64,000 nucleotides of DNA from an uncultured Eggerthella sp. (GCA_900542265.1 UQML01000006.1:1-64000), one strand, 5' to 3'; shown: positions 1 through 8,796, counted from the first letter of the stretch. The notes: generated by a model not told the origin, from the letters alone. Numbers and translations are program-made.

Positions 1-1119
1 ATGTAGTGCCTCTGCAGCACGAATAGTGCCCATCTCCATCAATGTTTGGGAGGAGAGGAAATCATGGCTGCCTGCGTTCATTGCACGTTGAATCAAAAGC
101 GCCACACGCATCTCCGTAAAGATATCAACAAAGTCAAGCGCAGCAGGAGCATTCGTAGAAATACCAACACGCATACCTGAACGAATAAACTCACTAATAG
201 GAGCTGCACCCATACCAAGCTGAGCGTTAATAGTCGGACATACCGCAATAGCAATATCATGACTCTTCAGGGTTTCGACATCTGAGTCATCAACTTTGGC
301 GCAATGGATAGCAAGTACGTTTTTAGCATTAAGCGCACCCCAATTGAGCACATAGTTAACCGGGGTAACAGAAGTAGGTAACCAAGGCGGGAATTCCATA
401 TACCCTTCAATATCCACACGCTCATCCGTGTCGCCTTCACCAAGGGTGGCACCAACTTTAACAAAGCGGTATTCCTCAGTTGAGCCCGCAAGACGCAGGG
501 CGATGGGGATATCACCATGTTCATTGGCATAATCAGTAATAGCACGATACAGCTGAGGGTGACAACGAAATACTTGAGCCGGAGCAAGACCGAGCTTGAT
601 GCGTTCCGAGTCAATCTCACTGTCCCACTTCTTTAAATCCTCTGTTGCTTTCTTGATAGCGTAGTTGATGAGTTTTTTCTCGACGGCATTAACCTCATGA
701 TAAAACACGCCGCGAATACCAATTTCTTGCGCCGCCTTAACGCATCCACCGGTTTTGGTAATGTCAGCCATAGTGGTGATACCTGACGAGATTGATTCAA
801 GTACCCCTAAGAAAGCTGAATTATAGACTTCATCTTTCGTTAATTTACTGCGAAGTTCCCAGACTTTACGAAGCCACCCCGTATAGGGCACGTCAGGAAT
901 AAGTCCACGCAATACCGCGTCCTCAGAGCAGGAATACAAATCAATAAAGCCCGGCGTCAGCGCCGCTTTTCCAAAATCTGAAATACTCTCCTCGGGGTAG
1001 CGTAGCTTCATCATATCTGCCGCCCCAATATCTTTAATCTTTCCGTCACTTACTAATACCGCACCATTTTCGATGGGTTCTGCAGTCACGGGAATTACAT
1101 ATTGGGCGCAAAGAAGCAT
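1..1119 (-). CDS. amidohydrolase-family protein, probable pseudoenzyme, C-terminus outside window
   Basis: The gene starts at ATG 1119 behind a strong AGGAGG ribosome site and runs off the left edge after 373 codons. The fold is that of the MtaD/SsnA/TrzN-like deaminase branch of the amidohydrolase superfamily: an N-terminal beta segment ending in TPGF (55-58), then the barrel. The metal-binding residues expected for the family are almost all replaced. The HxH after TPGF is Y62-S-C64; the His of the APHAP motif is lost (LAPAQ, near 178-182); the HIHLAET segment reads ALRLAGS; the HCPTSN His is Val (VCPTIN); and the GTDGA Asp is Asn (STNAP). Only the IHC histidine remains. A Zn-dependent deaminase reaction is therefore unlikely, and I infer a non-catalytic or repurposed protein. 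It is transcribed divergently from the methyltransferase at 1330. The ORF is intact and has a good start, so it does not look like a decaying pseudogene. Confidence 0.8.
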   Translation of the reverse strand, partial: MLLCAQYVIPVTAEPIENGAVLVSDGKIKDIGAADMMKLRYPEESISDFGKAALTPGFIDLYSCSEDAVLRGLIPDVPYTGWLRKVWELRSKLTKDEVYNSAFLGVLESISSGITTMADITKTGGCVKAAQEIGIRGVFYHEVNAVEKKLINYAIKKATEDLKKWDSEIDSERIKLGLAPAQVFRCHPQLYRAITDYANEHGDIPIALRLAGSTEEYRFVKVGATLGEGDTDERVDIEGYMEFPPWLPTSVTPVNYVLNWGALNAKNVLAIHCAKVDDSDVETLKSHDIAIAVCPTINAQLGMGAAPISEFIRSGMRVGISTNAPAALDFVDIFTEMRVALLIQRAMNAGSHDFLSSQTLMEMGTIRAAEALH

Positions 1120-1329
1120 GATTTCCTCCTGAGTTTTTGCTTCTCGTCATCATAGCATTGCAAAGCTCGCTTGCCTGCCTATGCACGAGATACGCGCAAA
1201 TGCATCGGTTGATAGCAAATACGCACTCCCCTTACACCTCATCGCCTTCCGCAAGCGGCGCCCGCAAACACTCCTACGGCACCCTTTGCCCACTACCCGA
1301 TCGCCCCGTAAAAAGTCAGCCTATAATGA

Positions 1330-2196
1330 ATGGCTACGCATAAAAACAAGAAAGCCTCCTACGAGGCTCTACCCTCCCTGGATTGGAATATCACTACCAT
1401 GATTGAACCGGTACCAGACCCACATACGTCAGCACTGTCAGATTCTGAGGCGCGCTCAATTGACACGGCATCAGGCAAAGAAGCACCAGCTGAGCTCTCA
1501 AGTAGCCGCGTGAAAAAGATTTTTACTGACATTGCCTGGGACTACGAGCGGTTTAACGCGCTCTCCAGCTTTGGCCAATATATCTCGTGGCTCAAAAAGC
1601 TCATCGACGCAAGCCCCATTGAGCCAGATTCACGCATGCTTGATATTGCTGGAGGTACGGGCGATGTGACTTTTATGGCTTGCAAGCGCAAGCCACCTGC
1701 ATCGATTATTTTGTCTGACTACACCCCCGCCATGTTGGATGTCGCACAAAAGCGTCTTGATGAGGGTGAAGCATGCAATGTTCCTGTAGAGCTTGCCGTT
1801 GTTGATGGACAAAATATCCCTTATGAGGACAACTCGTTTGACATTGTTACTATGAGCTATGGTATTCGCAATATGCCTGAGCGCGAGCGAGCCCTGTCGG
1901 AAATGCACCGCGTATTAAAGCCAGGAGGCGCCCTTTGCATCTTAGAGTTTTCTACGCCACCTAATCCAGTAATGCGCTTTGGTTACAACATCTATTTGCG
2001 ATGGGGTATTCCAGCCTGGGGCAAACTTGTCACTGGTGACTCAAGCGGCTTTACCTATCTTGCCAAATCCATTAAAGCATTCCCTAATCAAGAGCATTTT
2101 TCTATCATGCTCAAGAATGCTGGATTTGATCGCGTTGATTGGACTAATGTCACCTTTGGTGTTGCTGCCATCCATATTGCGTACAAAGACCGTTAG
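1330..2196 (+). CDS. ubiE: UbiE/MenG-type (demethylmenaquinone) C-methyltransferase
   Basis: Class I SAM-dependent methyltransferase of the UbiE/COQ5 family, which in bacteria methylates demethylmenaquinone to menaquinone. Visible motifs are YERFNAL near residue 75, the SAM-binding loop LDIAGGTGDVT near 105-115, the acidic residue of motif II (ILSDYTPAML), and the family signatures SYGIRNMPERERALSEMHRVLKPGG and LEFSTP. The length (288) exceeds the family norm of about 230-250 because of an acidic N-terminal extension. The start is uncertain: ATG 1330 has no good ribosome site and a TATAAT sequence lies at 1322-1327, so ATG 1399 is a real alternative. No other menaquinone gene is in the window, so the quinone role is inferred from the family alone. 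It converges with the fusion gene ending at 2286. Confidence 0.82.
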   Translation: MATHKNKKASYEALPSLDWNITTMIEPVPDPHTSALSDSEARSIDTASGKEAPAELSSSRVKKIFTDIAWDYERFNALSSFGQYISWLKKLIDASPIEPDSRMLDIAGGTGDVTFMACKRKPPASIILSDYTPAMLDVAQKRLDEGEACNVPVELAVVDGQNIPYEDNSFDIVTMSYGIRNMPERERALSEMHRVLKPGGALCILEFSTPPNPVMRFGYNIYLRWGIPAWGKLVTGDSSGFTYLAKSIKAFPNQEHFSIMLKNAGFDRVDWTNVTFGVAAIHIAYKDR

Positions 2197-2285
2197 CACC
2201 GCGTTGCTTTGAGACCACATTGCTTCGGAACTAGAGTCCGTATTCGTACGACATCAGCGTGGCGTTATGCAGCACCAACATGGCG

Positions 2286-5200
2286 CTAGTATGGCTCATC
2301 AAGCGGTGCATGTGCTTGAACATCGAGCGTGTCATCAAAAAATTTACCCTGTTTGTAGCGATCAAGTGCTACGAGTGCAATCATAGATGCATTGTCTGTG
2401 CATGCTGATAGCGGTGGCATAGTTAAGCGCACTCCTATTTCAGCACACATCTGCTCGTAGGCTTGACGCAAACGCGGATTTGCTGCAACGCCACCACCTA
2501 AGCAAAATTCGTGAGCACCTGTTTCTAAGAGTGCCGTTTTTGCTTTGGCAACTTGTACATCTACAACCGCCTGTTCAAAGGATGCGGCCACATCGCACGG
2601 GTTAATTTCTCGTCCTGCTTGCTTCTCTTTCTGTAAATAGGTAAGCACCGCTGTTTTAAGACCTGATAAAGAGAAGCGATAATCTCCCGAATGCAAGAGC
2701 GCGCGAGGAAACGCGATTGCCCGAGGATCACCGTTTTGGGCAAGTTTTGAGATAAGTGGACCTCCAGGATAACCAAGCCCCATCGCCTTAGCAACCTTAT
2801 CAAACGCCTCACCTACAGCATCATCAAGCGTTGAACCAAGCGTTTCATATACGCCCCATTCCCGCACTGCCACAAGCATGGTATGACCACCCGACACAAG
2901 CGACACCACTAAAGGCGGCATGATGTCTGGATGCGCTAAACGATTTGCGTATAAATGTCCTTCGAGATGGTTGACGCCAATAAGCGGCACCTCAAGCGCC
3001 CACGCGAGCCCTTTTGCAAACGCAACGCCAACAACAAGCGCTCCTACAAGGCCCGGTGCATAAGTAACACCAACAGCGGCAACATCGTGCCATGAGAGCA
3101 TCTCATCACCCGTATTAGCGCGCGCAGTCTCAAGAAGCGCCTCAGCAACTCCGGCAATTGCTTCAATATGTTTGCGAGAAGCAATCTCAGGAACAACGCC
3201 TCCGAATCGGGCGTGAAAATCAATTTGCGATGCCACAACATCGGCAAGAATAGTGCCGTCTTGGTCAATAAGTGCGGCAGCCGTTTCATCGCAGGAGGTT
3301 TCAAAGGCAACGATGAGGTTTTTGCCTGCTGCAGGTTTCTCCGTAGCAGGTGTCTCTGCTGCAGATGTCTCTACTGCAGACTGTTGATGCGCCGGGTGCG
3401 CAACAGCGTTGAGTTGCAATTCCATTCCCGCAAGCTGATGAGGTGTTTGCTCTTCTGCAACCGGCAGCGGTCCTGTAAAAATAAGCGCGTCTTCTCTGTC
3501 TGAGTAATACCGCGGCCGCGTTCCAATTTCTTGTAAACCCAGCGCGCGATAGCAAGCATGCGCTCCTGCGTTGGAAGCGCGCACCTCGAGAGTAGCTTCT
3601 GTCGCACCAAGATCGCGCGCGTCCCGCGCAAGCAGGGCGATAAGTTTTTGCGCAATACCACGGCGCCTCATGGTAGGATCCGTGGCAACTTTGAGAATAT
3701 GAAGTTGCCCATCGACAATCCAGCCACCCGCATAACCAATAAGTTCGTCAGCCTCAGGATCAACGTGCTGACGCGCAGCCTGTGTTGTCTTGTACGCCGC
3801 CCACCACGTACGGTCAGGACGCGGGAGTTCATCAGCAATTTGATGCTCATTCCACGCATCTGTTCCCATGGTTTGCATCTCAAGCTGCGCCACGCGCCTC
3901 ACATGAGCTTTATCAAGCGGTTGATAGCGGATTGTCCACGCTTCATCTGTTGTGACACCCTGCCCCGATTCGAGTGAAGTTACCCCACTTTCAAGCTCGC
4001 TTATCGCAGCCGCCGTAACGGGAACATCAGCTTGAGCAAACTTTTGGCGCTCATGTTCTTCCGCATCAGAAAGGCGCGTATAGATAGGCAATACGGCAAG
4101 AGGGTTTCCCGTTCCTCTGTCCCTTGAGCCAAGTATGCCGTGTTGCCATGCCGCCTCTGCTGCATACAACAACCCAGCACCAGTTGGACACCAAGACTCT
4201 TCGGGCAAAAGCATTTGATCGGCAAAAAGGTCACGGTATTTGTGAAGCGCATCGCCTGTAATAACAAGAGCATTTGACGTAGAGGCAGACGCAGCTTCAG
4301 ACGCAGCTGCTGGCGCACTTGCAGGTATACCTACTGGTACATCTGCAGGTACACCCAGCTCAGATTCTATCCCTGGCAGACCAAGCCACTCGCGTGCCGA
4401 TGCCGCTTTAATCACCGTGTCAGCATTGAGACGGATAACGCCACTATCTGTGAGGGTATAACGCACTGGATATACCTCTTTGCGCATAGCGTCTCCGAGC
4501 ACCACCAGATCACCGCGACCGCCCGATTTTTGGTACGCCCACGCCTGAGCATCAAGGGTAGACACACCATAGAGCGGACACCCTAAACCAAGCGCCATTC
4601 CCTTTGCAGTTGCAACACAAATACGCACGCCTGTAAATGACCCCGGGCCGCGACCGCACACCACGCATGCAATCGCATCACGCGTAATACCGGCAAGACG
4701 CATAGCACGCTTAATGCAAGCAATAAGTTTGGTATTGGATGCCCTAAACGCTGGTTCTTCCAGCGAGATAATCGGCTCAATAGAGCGGCTTGATTCGTGG
4801 AGCTTACCCACACCAACAGCTATAACTTCATTGGCGGTATCAAGTGCAATAACGTAGTGCTTAGATCTATCCGTTTCGGACGATGCGTCTGCGGGTGATG
4901 CGACTGCAGACGATGCAGCCCTAGGCGATGCGGCCCTAAGTGATGCGACTGCAGGCGATGGTACTGCAGACAATGGAACTACAGACGATGGATTTGTTTG
5001 ACCCGCGCCAATACTCTCTACACGTGCAACCCATTCAGAAAGTATTGCGCGAGAAACATCACCATGTGCCGTAGCGGTAATAGTGCGCGTCGTCTCATCG
5101 ACACTCTGAAACACAAGTTCAAGACAGTCGTTGGGCAACGCATCAGGAAAGAGCGATGCCCACTCAATCACCGACACCGCGCCTTCTTCGAGCGCATCAT

Positions 5201-5534
5201 AAAATCCAATATCTTCGAGTTGTGCTCGATCAGTCAAACGATACAAATCAAAATGATTGAGCGGAATCCGTCCCTGCGTATACGCCTCCAAAAGCGCAAA
5301 CGTAGGCGAGGTCACTTCTTGAGTGATATCCAATCCTGCGGCAAGCCCTTGCGTAAAATGAGTTTTGCCCGCACCAAGATCTCCATCGAGCGTAATCACC
5401 GCGTTAGGACACACCGCATAAGCAAGAGAGCGTCCAAGCAGCTGTGTTGCCTGAACATTTGTCGCAACAAATACCGCCGAATCACTATCATGCTCCATCA
5501 GCATAACGCGCGCCGCTTTTCCCATCGCACTCAT
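2286..5534 (-). CDS. four-domain fusion TsaE-TsaB-RimI-TsaD (t6A tRNA modification plus S18 acetyltransferase)
   Basis: One 1082-residue protein carries four proteins that are usually separate. Residues 1-170 are TsaE (P-loop GDLGAGKT at 51-58, then TSPTF and HFDLYRL). Residues about 225-505 are TsaB (ALDTANE, GRGPGSFTGVRI). Residues about 533-685 are RimI, an N-acetyltransferase for ribosomal protein S18, with the acetyl-CoA loop RRRGIA. Residues about 737-1082 are TsaD (ETSCDET, metal-binding H856 and H860 in HLEGHLYA, SGGHT, GGGVAAN). TsaB, TsaE and TsaD transfer threonylcarbamoyl to A37 of ANN-decoding tRNAs; TsaC is not in the window. The domains are joined by Ala/Ser/Pro-rich linkers coded by 15-bp tandem repeats (about 175-224 and 715-736), and an Ala-rich insert interrupts TsaB. 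I chose ATG 5534, which overlaps the folD stop as TGATG and suggests coupled translation; a GTG lies one codon upstream. No frameshift is seen. Confidence 0.95.
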   Translation of the reverse strand: MSAMGKAARVMLMEHDSDSAVFVATNVQATQLLGRSLAYAVCPNAVITLDGDLGAGKTHFTQGLAAGLDITQEVTSPTFALLEAYTQGRIPLNHFDLYRLTDRAQLEDIGFYDALEEGAVSVIEWASLFPDALPNDCLELVFQSVDETTRTITATAHGDVSRAILSEWVARVESIGAGQTNPSSVVPLSAVPSPAVASLRAASPRAASSAVASPADASSETDRSKHYVIALDTANEVIAVGVGKLHESSRSIEPIISLEEPAFRASNTKLIACIKRAMRLAGITRDAIACVVCGRGPGSFTGVRICVATAKGMALGLGCPLYGVSTLDAQAWAYQKSGGRGDLVVLGDAMRKEVYPVRYTLTDSGVIRLNADTVIKAASAREWLGLPGIESELGVPADVPVGIPASAPAAASEAASASTSNALVITGDALHKYRDLFADQMLLPEESWCPTGAGLLYAAEAAWQHGILGSRDRGTGNPLAVLPIYTRLSDAEEHERQKFAQADVPVTAAAISELESGVTSLESGQGVTTDEAWTIRYQPLDKAHVRRVAQLEMQTMGTDAWNEHQIADELPRPDRTWWAAYKTTQAARQHVDPEADELIGYAGGWIVDGQLHILKVATDPTMRRRGIAQKLIALLARDARDLGATEATLEVRASNAGAHACYRALGLQEIGTRPRYYSDREDALIFTGPLPVAEEQTPHQLAGMELQLNAVAHPAHQQSAVETSAAETPATEKPAAGKNLIVAFETSCDETAAALIDQDGTILADVVASQIDFHARFGGVVPEIASRKHIEAIAGVAEALLETARANTGDEMLSWHDVAAVGVTYAPGLVGALVVGVAFAKGLAWALEVPLIGVNHLEGHLYANRLAHPDIMPPLVVSLVSGGHTMLVAVREWGVYETLGSTLDDAVGEAFDKVAKAMGLGYPGGPLISKLAQNGDPRAIAFPRALLHSGDYRFSLSGLKTAVLTYLQKEKQAGREINPCDVAASFEQAVVDVQVAKAKTALLETGAHEFCLGGGVAANPRLRQAYEQMCAEIGVRLTMPPLSACTDNASMIALVALDRYKQGKFFDDTLDVQAHAPLDEPY
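3335..3379. repeat. 15-bp tandem repeat in the RimI-TsaD linker
   Basis: Three adjacent 15-bp units (3335-3349, 3350-3364, 3365-3379) share the core TCTCT/TCTCC and the ending GCAG. A partial unit lies just before 3335. On the coding strand each unit gives five residues of the form xETxA, building a flexible Ala/Glu/Thr linker before TsaD. Being a multiple of three, repeat gain or loss keeps the frame. Confidence 0.75.
4882..4986. repeat. seven-unit 15-bp tandem repeat in the TsaE-TsaB linker
   Basis: Seven consecutive 15-bp units with consensus GATGCGACTGCAGAC cover 4882-4986, with substitutions but no indels; an eighth unit begins at 4987. On the coding strand they give a run of Ala/Ser/Val/Pro pentapeptides between TsaE and TsaB. 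The pattern indicates slippage expansion of one short sequence. Confidence 0.85.
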
Positions 5535-6394
5535 CACTTCTGCAAGCGTGCTTGGCGTTCAGCCGCAAGCACCGTATGTTCCATAGTAACTGAGGTGGTA
5601 ACTGAACCTATGCCACCGGGAACAGGAGTAATAGCTCCCACCACAGGCTCCACATCAGCAAAGTCAACGTCTCCGCAAAGATTACCCTCATCGTCAAAAG
5701 AAATTCCCACATCTACCACAGTCTGACCTGGAGAAAAATACGTGTGGTCAAAAGCCTTAGGACGTCCTGTCGCGCAGATCACAATATCAGCTTGACGAGT
5801 CAACGAACGAAGATCCTCTGTTTTAGAATGACACATCGTGACCGAAGCATTGCGTTTGAGCAAAAGCATAGCTGCCGGTTTACCAATCACAAGACTGCGT
5901 CCTACCACAACGACATGCTTACCAGCAAGAGGGACATTATAGTGATCAAGCATGGTAAGACATGCCTCAGCAGTACAAGGCGCAAAGACATCAGGATCAT
6001 CACTAAAAACCGCTCCCAAAGATGCGGTTGAAATACCGTCGATATCCTTATGGATCACAAGCGTATCGCATGCCTTTTTCTCATCCACAAACTTTGGTAA
6101 AGGACGAAACATTAAACACCCGTTGATTTCAGGATCATCGTTAATCACACAGAGTTGTTCAAGTAAGGCTTCTTCTGTCGATTGGGCATCAAGAGCATAG
6201 ACACGCGTGGCAATGCCCAAGGAATCAGCACGCTTGATAGCCGTGCGCTCGTAGCTCAAATCATCAGGACGCTCACCCACTCGTACAATACCAAGAGTAG
6301 GTGTCACTCCTGCTTCCTTCAAACGAGCAACCCGCGGTTCAAGATTAGCCCGCAGAGCATCTACGACGGGTTTGGATTTCATAATGAGAGCCAT
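5534..6394 (-). CDS. folD: FolD-like methylene-THF dehydrogenase, cyclohydrolase residues substituted
   Basis: Family of bifunctional methylene-THF dehydrogenase/methenyl-THF cyclohydrolase; 286 residues is normal. The NADP site GRSLVIGKP and the C-terminal motif TPVPGGIGSVTT are intact, as are Y48 (YxxxK region) and D119 in KDIDG. However the YxxxK lysine, aligned with catalytic Lys54 of E. coli FolD, is A52, and the QLPLP glutamine (Gln98) is F96 in MFRPLP. In the family those two residues are needed for cyclohydrolase activity, so I infer that this protein is mainly a dehydrogenase. The neighbour fchA, ending 9 bases upstream of its start, can supply the cyclohydrolase step. A ribosome site AAGGAT precedes ATG 6394. 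It lies in an operon after fhs and fchA and is coupled to the following tsa fusion by a one-base stop/start overlap. Confidence 0.9.
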   Translation of the reverse strand: MALIMKSKPVVDALRANLEPRVARLKEAGVTPTLGIVRVGERPDDLSYERTAIKRADSLGIATRVYALDAQSTEEALLEQLCVINDDPEINGCLMFRPLPKFVDEKKACDTLVIHKDIDGISTASLGAVFSDDPDVFAPCTAEACLTMLDHYNVPLAGKHVVVVGRSLVIGKPAAMLLLKRNASVTMCHSKTEDLRSLTRQADIVICATGRPKAFDHTYFSPGQTVVDVGISFDDEGNLCGDVDFADVEPVVGAITPVPGGIGSVTTSVTMEHTVLAAERQARLQK

Positions 6395-6403
6395 AACGTA
6401 TCC

Positions 6404-7024
6404 TTACTGTGCCAGTTGTGCACGTACAAACAAATAAGTCTCACGTGCTTTATTGCCATACGTTTCAATCAGCACGCGTTGTTTAGTCATAAAATCGGTC
6501 GCAATTGCCTCATCCTCAAGAGATTGCGCGTTAATAATAATATTGAGCGATGCACCTTCAAGTGCCGCTTGCGCAAAGAGAGCTGCAACACCCGCGTCAG
6601 AAAGCGCCATGACAGAACCGTTGTGCGCCATAAATTCACAAAGCACAATCACTTTGGCACATGCCCCCATAATTTCTAAGGGAATTGCACATGCATCTAC
6701 AAGCGCTGCTTGGGTAGCACGTCGTTTAATTTCTTGCTCCCGAGGAGTACTTGCTGGCATTTTCCAGGATGCCGCAAGGGGTTCAAATGCCTGAGCATCT
6801 GCATCAATCAAAGCGATGAGACCCTCGCGTAGACCAGCAAGTTCCTCGAGTGCCTGCTCGACTTCAGTCTCAACTGAAGCATACTTTTTCTTACCAACGG
6901 TCAGATTGCCTACCATGGAAGCGAGCGCCGATGCGAGCGCACCACAATAAGCAGAAGCGCCACCTCCTCCAGGAGTTGGCGCTTTAGTTGCAAGTTCAGA
7001 AATAAAGGTTTGATCAATGGTCAT
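6404..7024 (-). CDS. fchA: methenyl-THF cyclohydrolase FchA (cyclodeaminase/cyclohydrolase family)
   Basis: A 206-residue, mostly helical protein of the FTCD cyclodeaminase-like family. The conserved PTPGGGGASA glycine-rich segment is at about 16-25 and the DAQAF segment with the conserved Asp near 75. Stand-alone members next to fhs and folD act as methenyl-THF cyclohydrolase, converting between 10-formyl-THF and 5,10-methenyl-THF. The context here is fhs upstream and folD downstream, so the three genes form a complete route from formate to 5,10-methylene-THF. The partner FolD lacks its cyclohydrolase residues, which strengthens the assignment. The stand-alone form distinguishes it from the histidine-degradation cyclodeaminase; no hut gene is nearby. 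Confidence 0.85.
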   Translation of the reverse strand: MTIDQTFISELATKAPTPGGGGASAYCGALASALASMVGNLTVGKKKYASVETEVEQALEELAGLREGLIALIDADAQAFEPLAASWKMPASTPREQEIKRRATQAALVDACAIPLEIMGACAKVIVLCEFMAHNGSVMALSDAGVAALFAQAALEGASLNIIINAQSLEDEAIATDFMTKQRVLIETYGNKARETYLFVRAQLAQ

Positions 7025-7124
7025 AGTAGTTTAATAACCTCTTGTTTCATGTGCATTCTGCGTAAAGAGCTGTTTGTAGCGTGATGCCAAAAAACAGCAC
7101 TCACCCCGGCACTCATCCTCCTCT

Positions 7125-8792
7125 TTAGAAAAGACCAGAGATGGTACCAGTCTCATCAACATCAATCTTAAATGCTGCCGGTGCCTTACCTAAGCCAGGC
7201 ATAGTCATGACATTACCCGTAAGTGCTACAACAAAGCCTGCACCAGCAGACACTTTGACCTGACGCACCGTAATACGGAAGTCACGAGGAGCACCAAGCT
7301 TGCTTGCATCATCAGAGAACGAGTACTGAGTCTTTGCCATGCAAACAGGCATGCCGCCAAATCCAAGAGACTCGAGTTGTGCAATTTCTTTACGTGCGGC
7401 AGGAGTAAAGTCAACCCCATCGGCATGATAAATGCGCTTTGCAATTGCTTCAATCTTTTCTGTGAGAGAAAGCTCATCGCCATATGCAAATTCAAGGGTA
7501 GAGGGCTGATCGCACAAACGAATAACCTCTTCAGCAAGCTCAATACCGCCCTTGCCGCCCTTTTCCCAAACCTGAGAAAGCGCCACATTAACGCCTAGTT
7601 CTTCGCATTTGGTGCGCACCAGATCAATCTCAGCCTGCGTGTCCGTAGGGAATTGATTGATAGCAACAACACAAGGAAGTTTATAGACTTGCGTGATGTT
7701 TTCTACATGCTGGAGAAGGTTAGGCAAACCCTTCTCGAGTGCCTCAAGGTTTTCTTCATTAAGATCAGCCTTAGCCACACCACCATGATTCTTAAGGGCG
7801 CGCACAGTAGCGACAACAACAACCGCATCAGGCTCAATACCTGAAAGACGGCACTTGATGTCGAGGAATTTCTCAGCGCCTAAATCAGCACCAAAACCTG
7901 CCTCAGTTACCACATAATCACCAAGAGCAAGAGCCATGCGTGTTGCCATAATAGAATTGCAACCATGGGCGATATTAGCAAAAGGACCACCATGTACGAA
8001 TGCAGGAGTGCCCTCCAAAGTCTGAACCAAATTAGGCTTTAGAGCATCTTTAAGTAACGCTGCCATGGCGCCTTCAGCATGAAGATCATGCGCCGTAACA
8101 GGCTTATCATCGTAGGTGTATCCCACAACAATACGACCAAGACGCTCTTTAAGATCCGTTATAGACGTCGCCAGACAAAAGATTGCCATGATTTCAGAAG
8201 CAACGGTGATATCAAAGCCATCTTCACGCGGCACACCATTTGCTTTACCGCCTAAGCCACACACAATGTTACGCAGCTGCCTATCGTTCATATCCACGAC
8301 GCGCTTCCACGTAATGCGACGAGGATCAATGCTGAGTTCATTGCCATTATGAATATGAGCGTCTAAAAGGGCTGCCAGCAAATTGTTAGCAGCACCAATA
8401 GCATGAAAGTCACCGGTGAAATGAAGATTGATATCCTCCATGGGAATAACTTGCGCATAACCGCCGCCCGCTGCTCCTCCTTTGATACCAAATACAGGAC
8501 CAAGCGATGGCTCGCGCAGAGCAATCACTGTTTTTTTACCAAGTTCAGAAAGTGCGTCACCCAAACCAACGGTGGTTGTTGTCTTGCCTTCACCAGCAGG
8601 AGTAGGGTTAATAGCAGTTACCAAAATGAGCTTACCAGGCTCATGATCTTCGTTGCGTAATAAGTTGTAATCGATTTTTGCCTTTGTCTTGCCGTAGCAT
8701 TCAACATACTCAGGAGCAATACCCGCCGCATCCGCGATTACCGTAATGTCTTCAGGGGTTGCTGCTTGAGCAATTTCAATATCGGTCAACAC
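7125..8792 (-). CDS. fhs: formate-tetrahydrofolate ligase
   Basis: ATP-dependent ligation of formate to THF, giving 10-formyl-THF. The 555-residue length is typical. The P-loop-like TPAGEGKT is at 65-72, followed by TTTVGL, REPSLGPVFGIKGGAAGGGYAQV and EDINLHFTGD, all family signatures. The start is GTG 8792 behind GAGGG. The upstream region carries a likely -10 box and an inverted repeat (see 8797-8831). It is the first gene of the one-carbon operon fhs-fchA-folD-tsa fusion; the 100-base gap to fchA shows no obvious terminator. Confidence 0.95.
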   Translation of the reverse strand: MLTDIEIAQAATPEDITVIADAAGIAPEYVECYGKTKAKIDYNLLRNEDHEPGKLILVTAINPTPAGEGKTTTTVGLGDALSELGKKTVIALREPSLGPVFGIKGGAAGGGYAQVIPMEDINLHFTGDFHAIGAANNLLAALLDAHIHNGNELSIDPRRITWKRVVDMNDRQLRNIVCGLGGKANGVPREDGFDITVASEIMAIFCLATSITDLKERLGRIVVGYTYDDKPVTAHDLHAEGAMAALLKDALKPNLVQTLEGTPAFVHGGPFANIAHGCNSIMATRMALALGDYVVTEAGFGADLGAEKFLDIKCRLSGIEPDAVVVVATVRALKNHGGVAKADLNEENLEALEKGLPNLLQHVENITQVYKLPCVVAINQFPTDTQAEIDLVRTKCEELGVNVALSQVWEKGGKGGIELAEEVIRLCDQPSTLEFAYGDELSLTEKIEAIAKRIYHADGVDFTPAARKEIAQLESLGFGGMPVCMAKTQYSFSDDASKLGAPRDFRITVRQVKVSAGAGFVVALTGNVMTMPGLGKAPAAFKIDVDETGTISGLF

Positions 8793-8796
8793 GATA

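Noticed and set aside
1286..1327. Promoter for ubiE formed by TTGCCC (1286-1291) and TATAAT (1322-1327)
   Set aside because: The spacing of 30 bases is far too long; only the TATAAT is suggestive.
3168..3977. Plus-strand open frames inside the tsa fusion
   Set aside because: They are antisense to clearly conserved TsaB, RimI and TsaD domains and have no ribosome sites.
4882..4986. CRISPR-like repeats
   Set aside because: The units are 15 bp, contiguous, without spacers, and in frame within a coding sequence.
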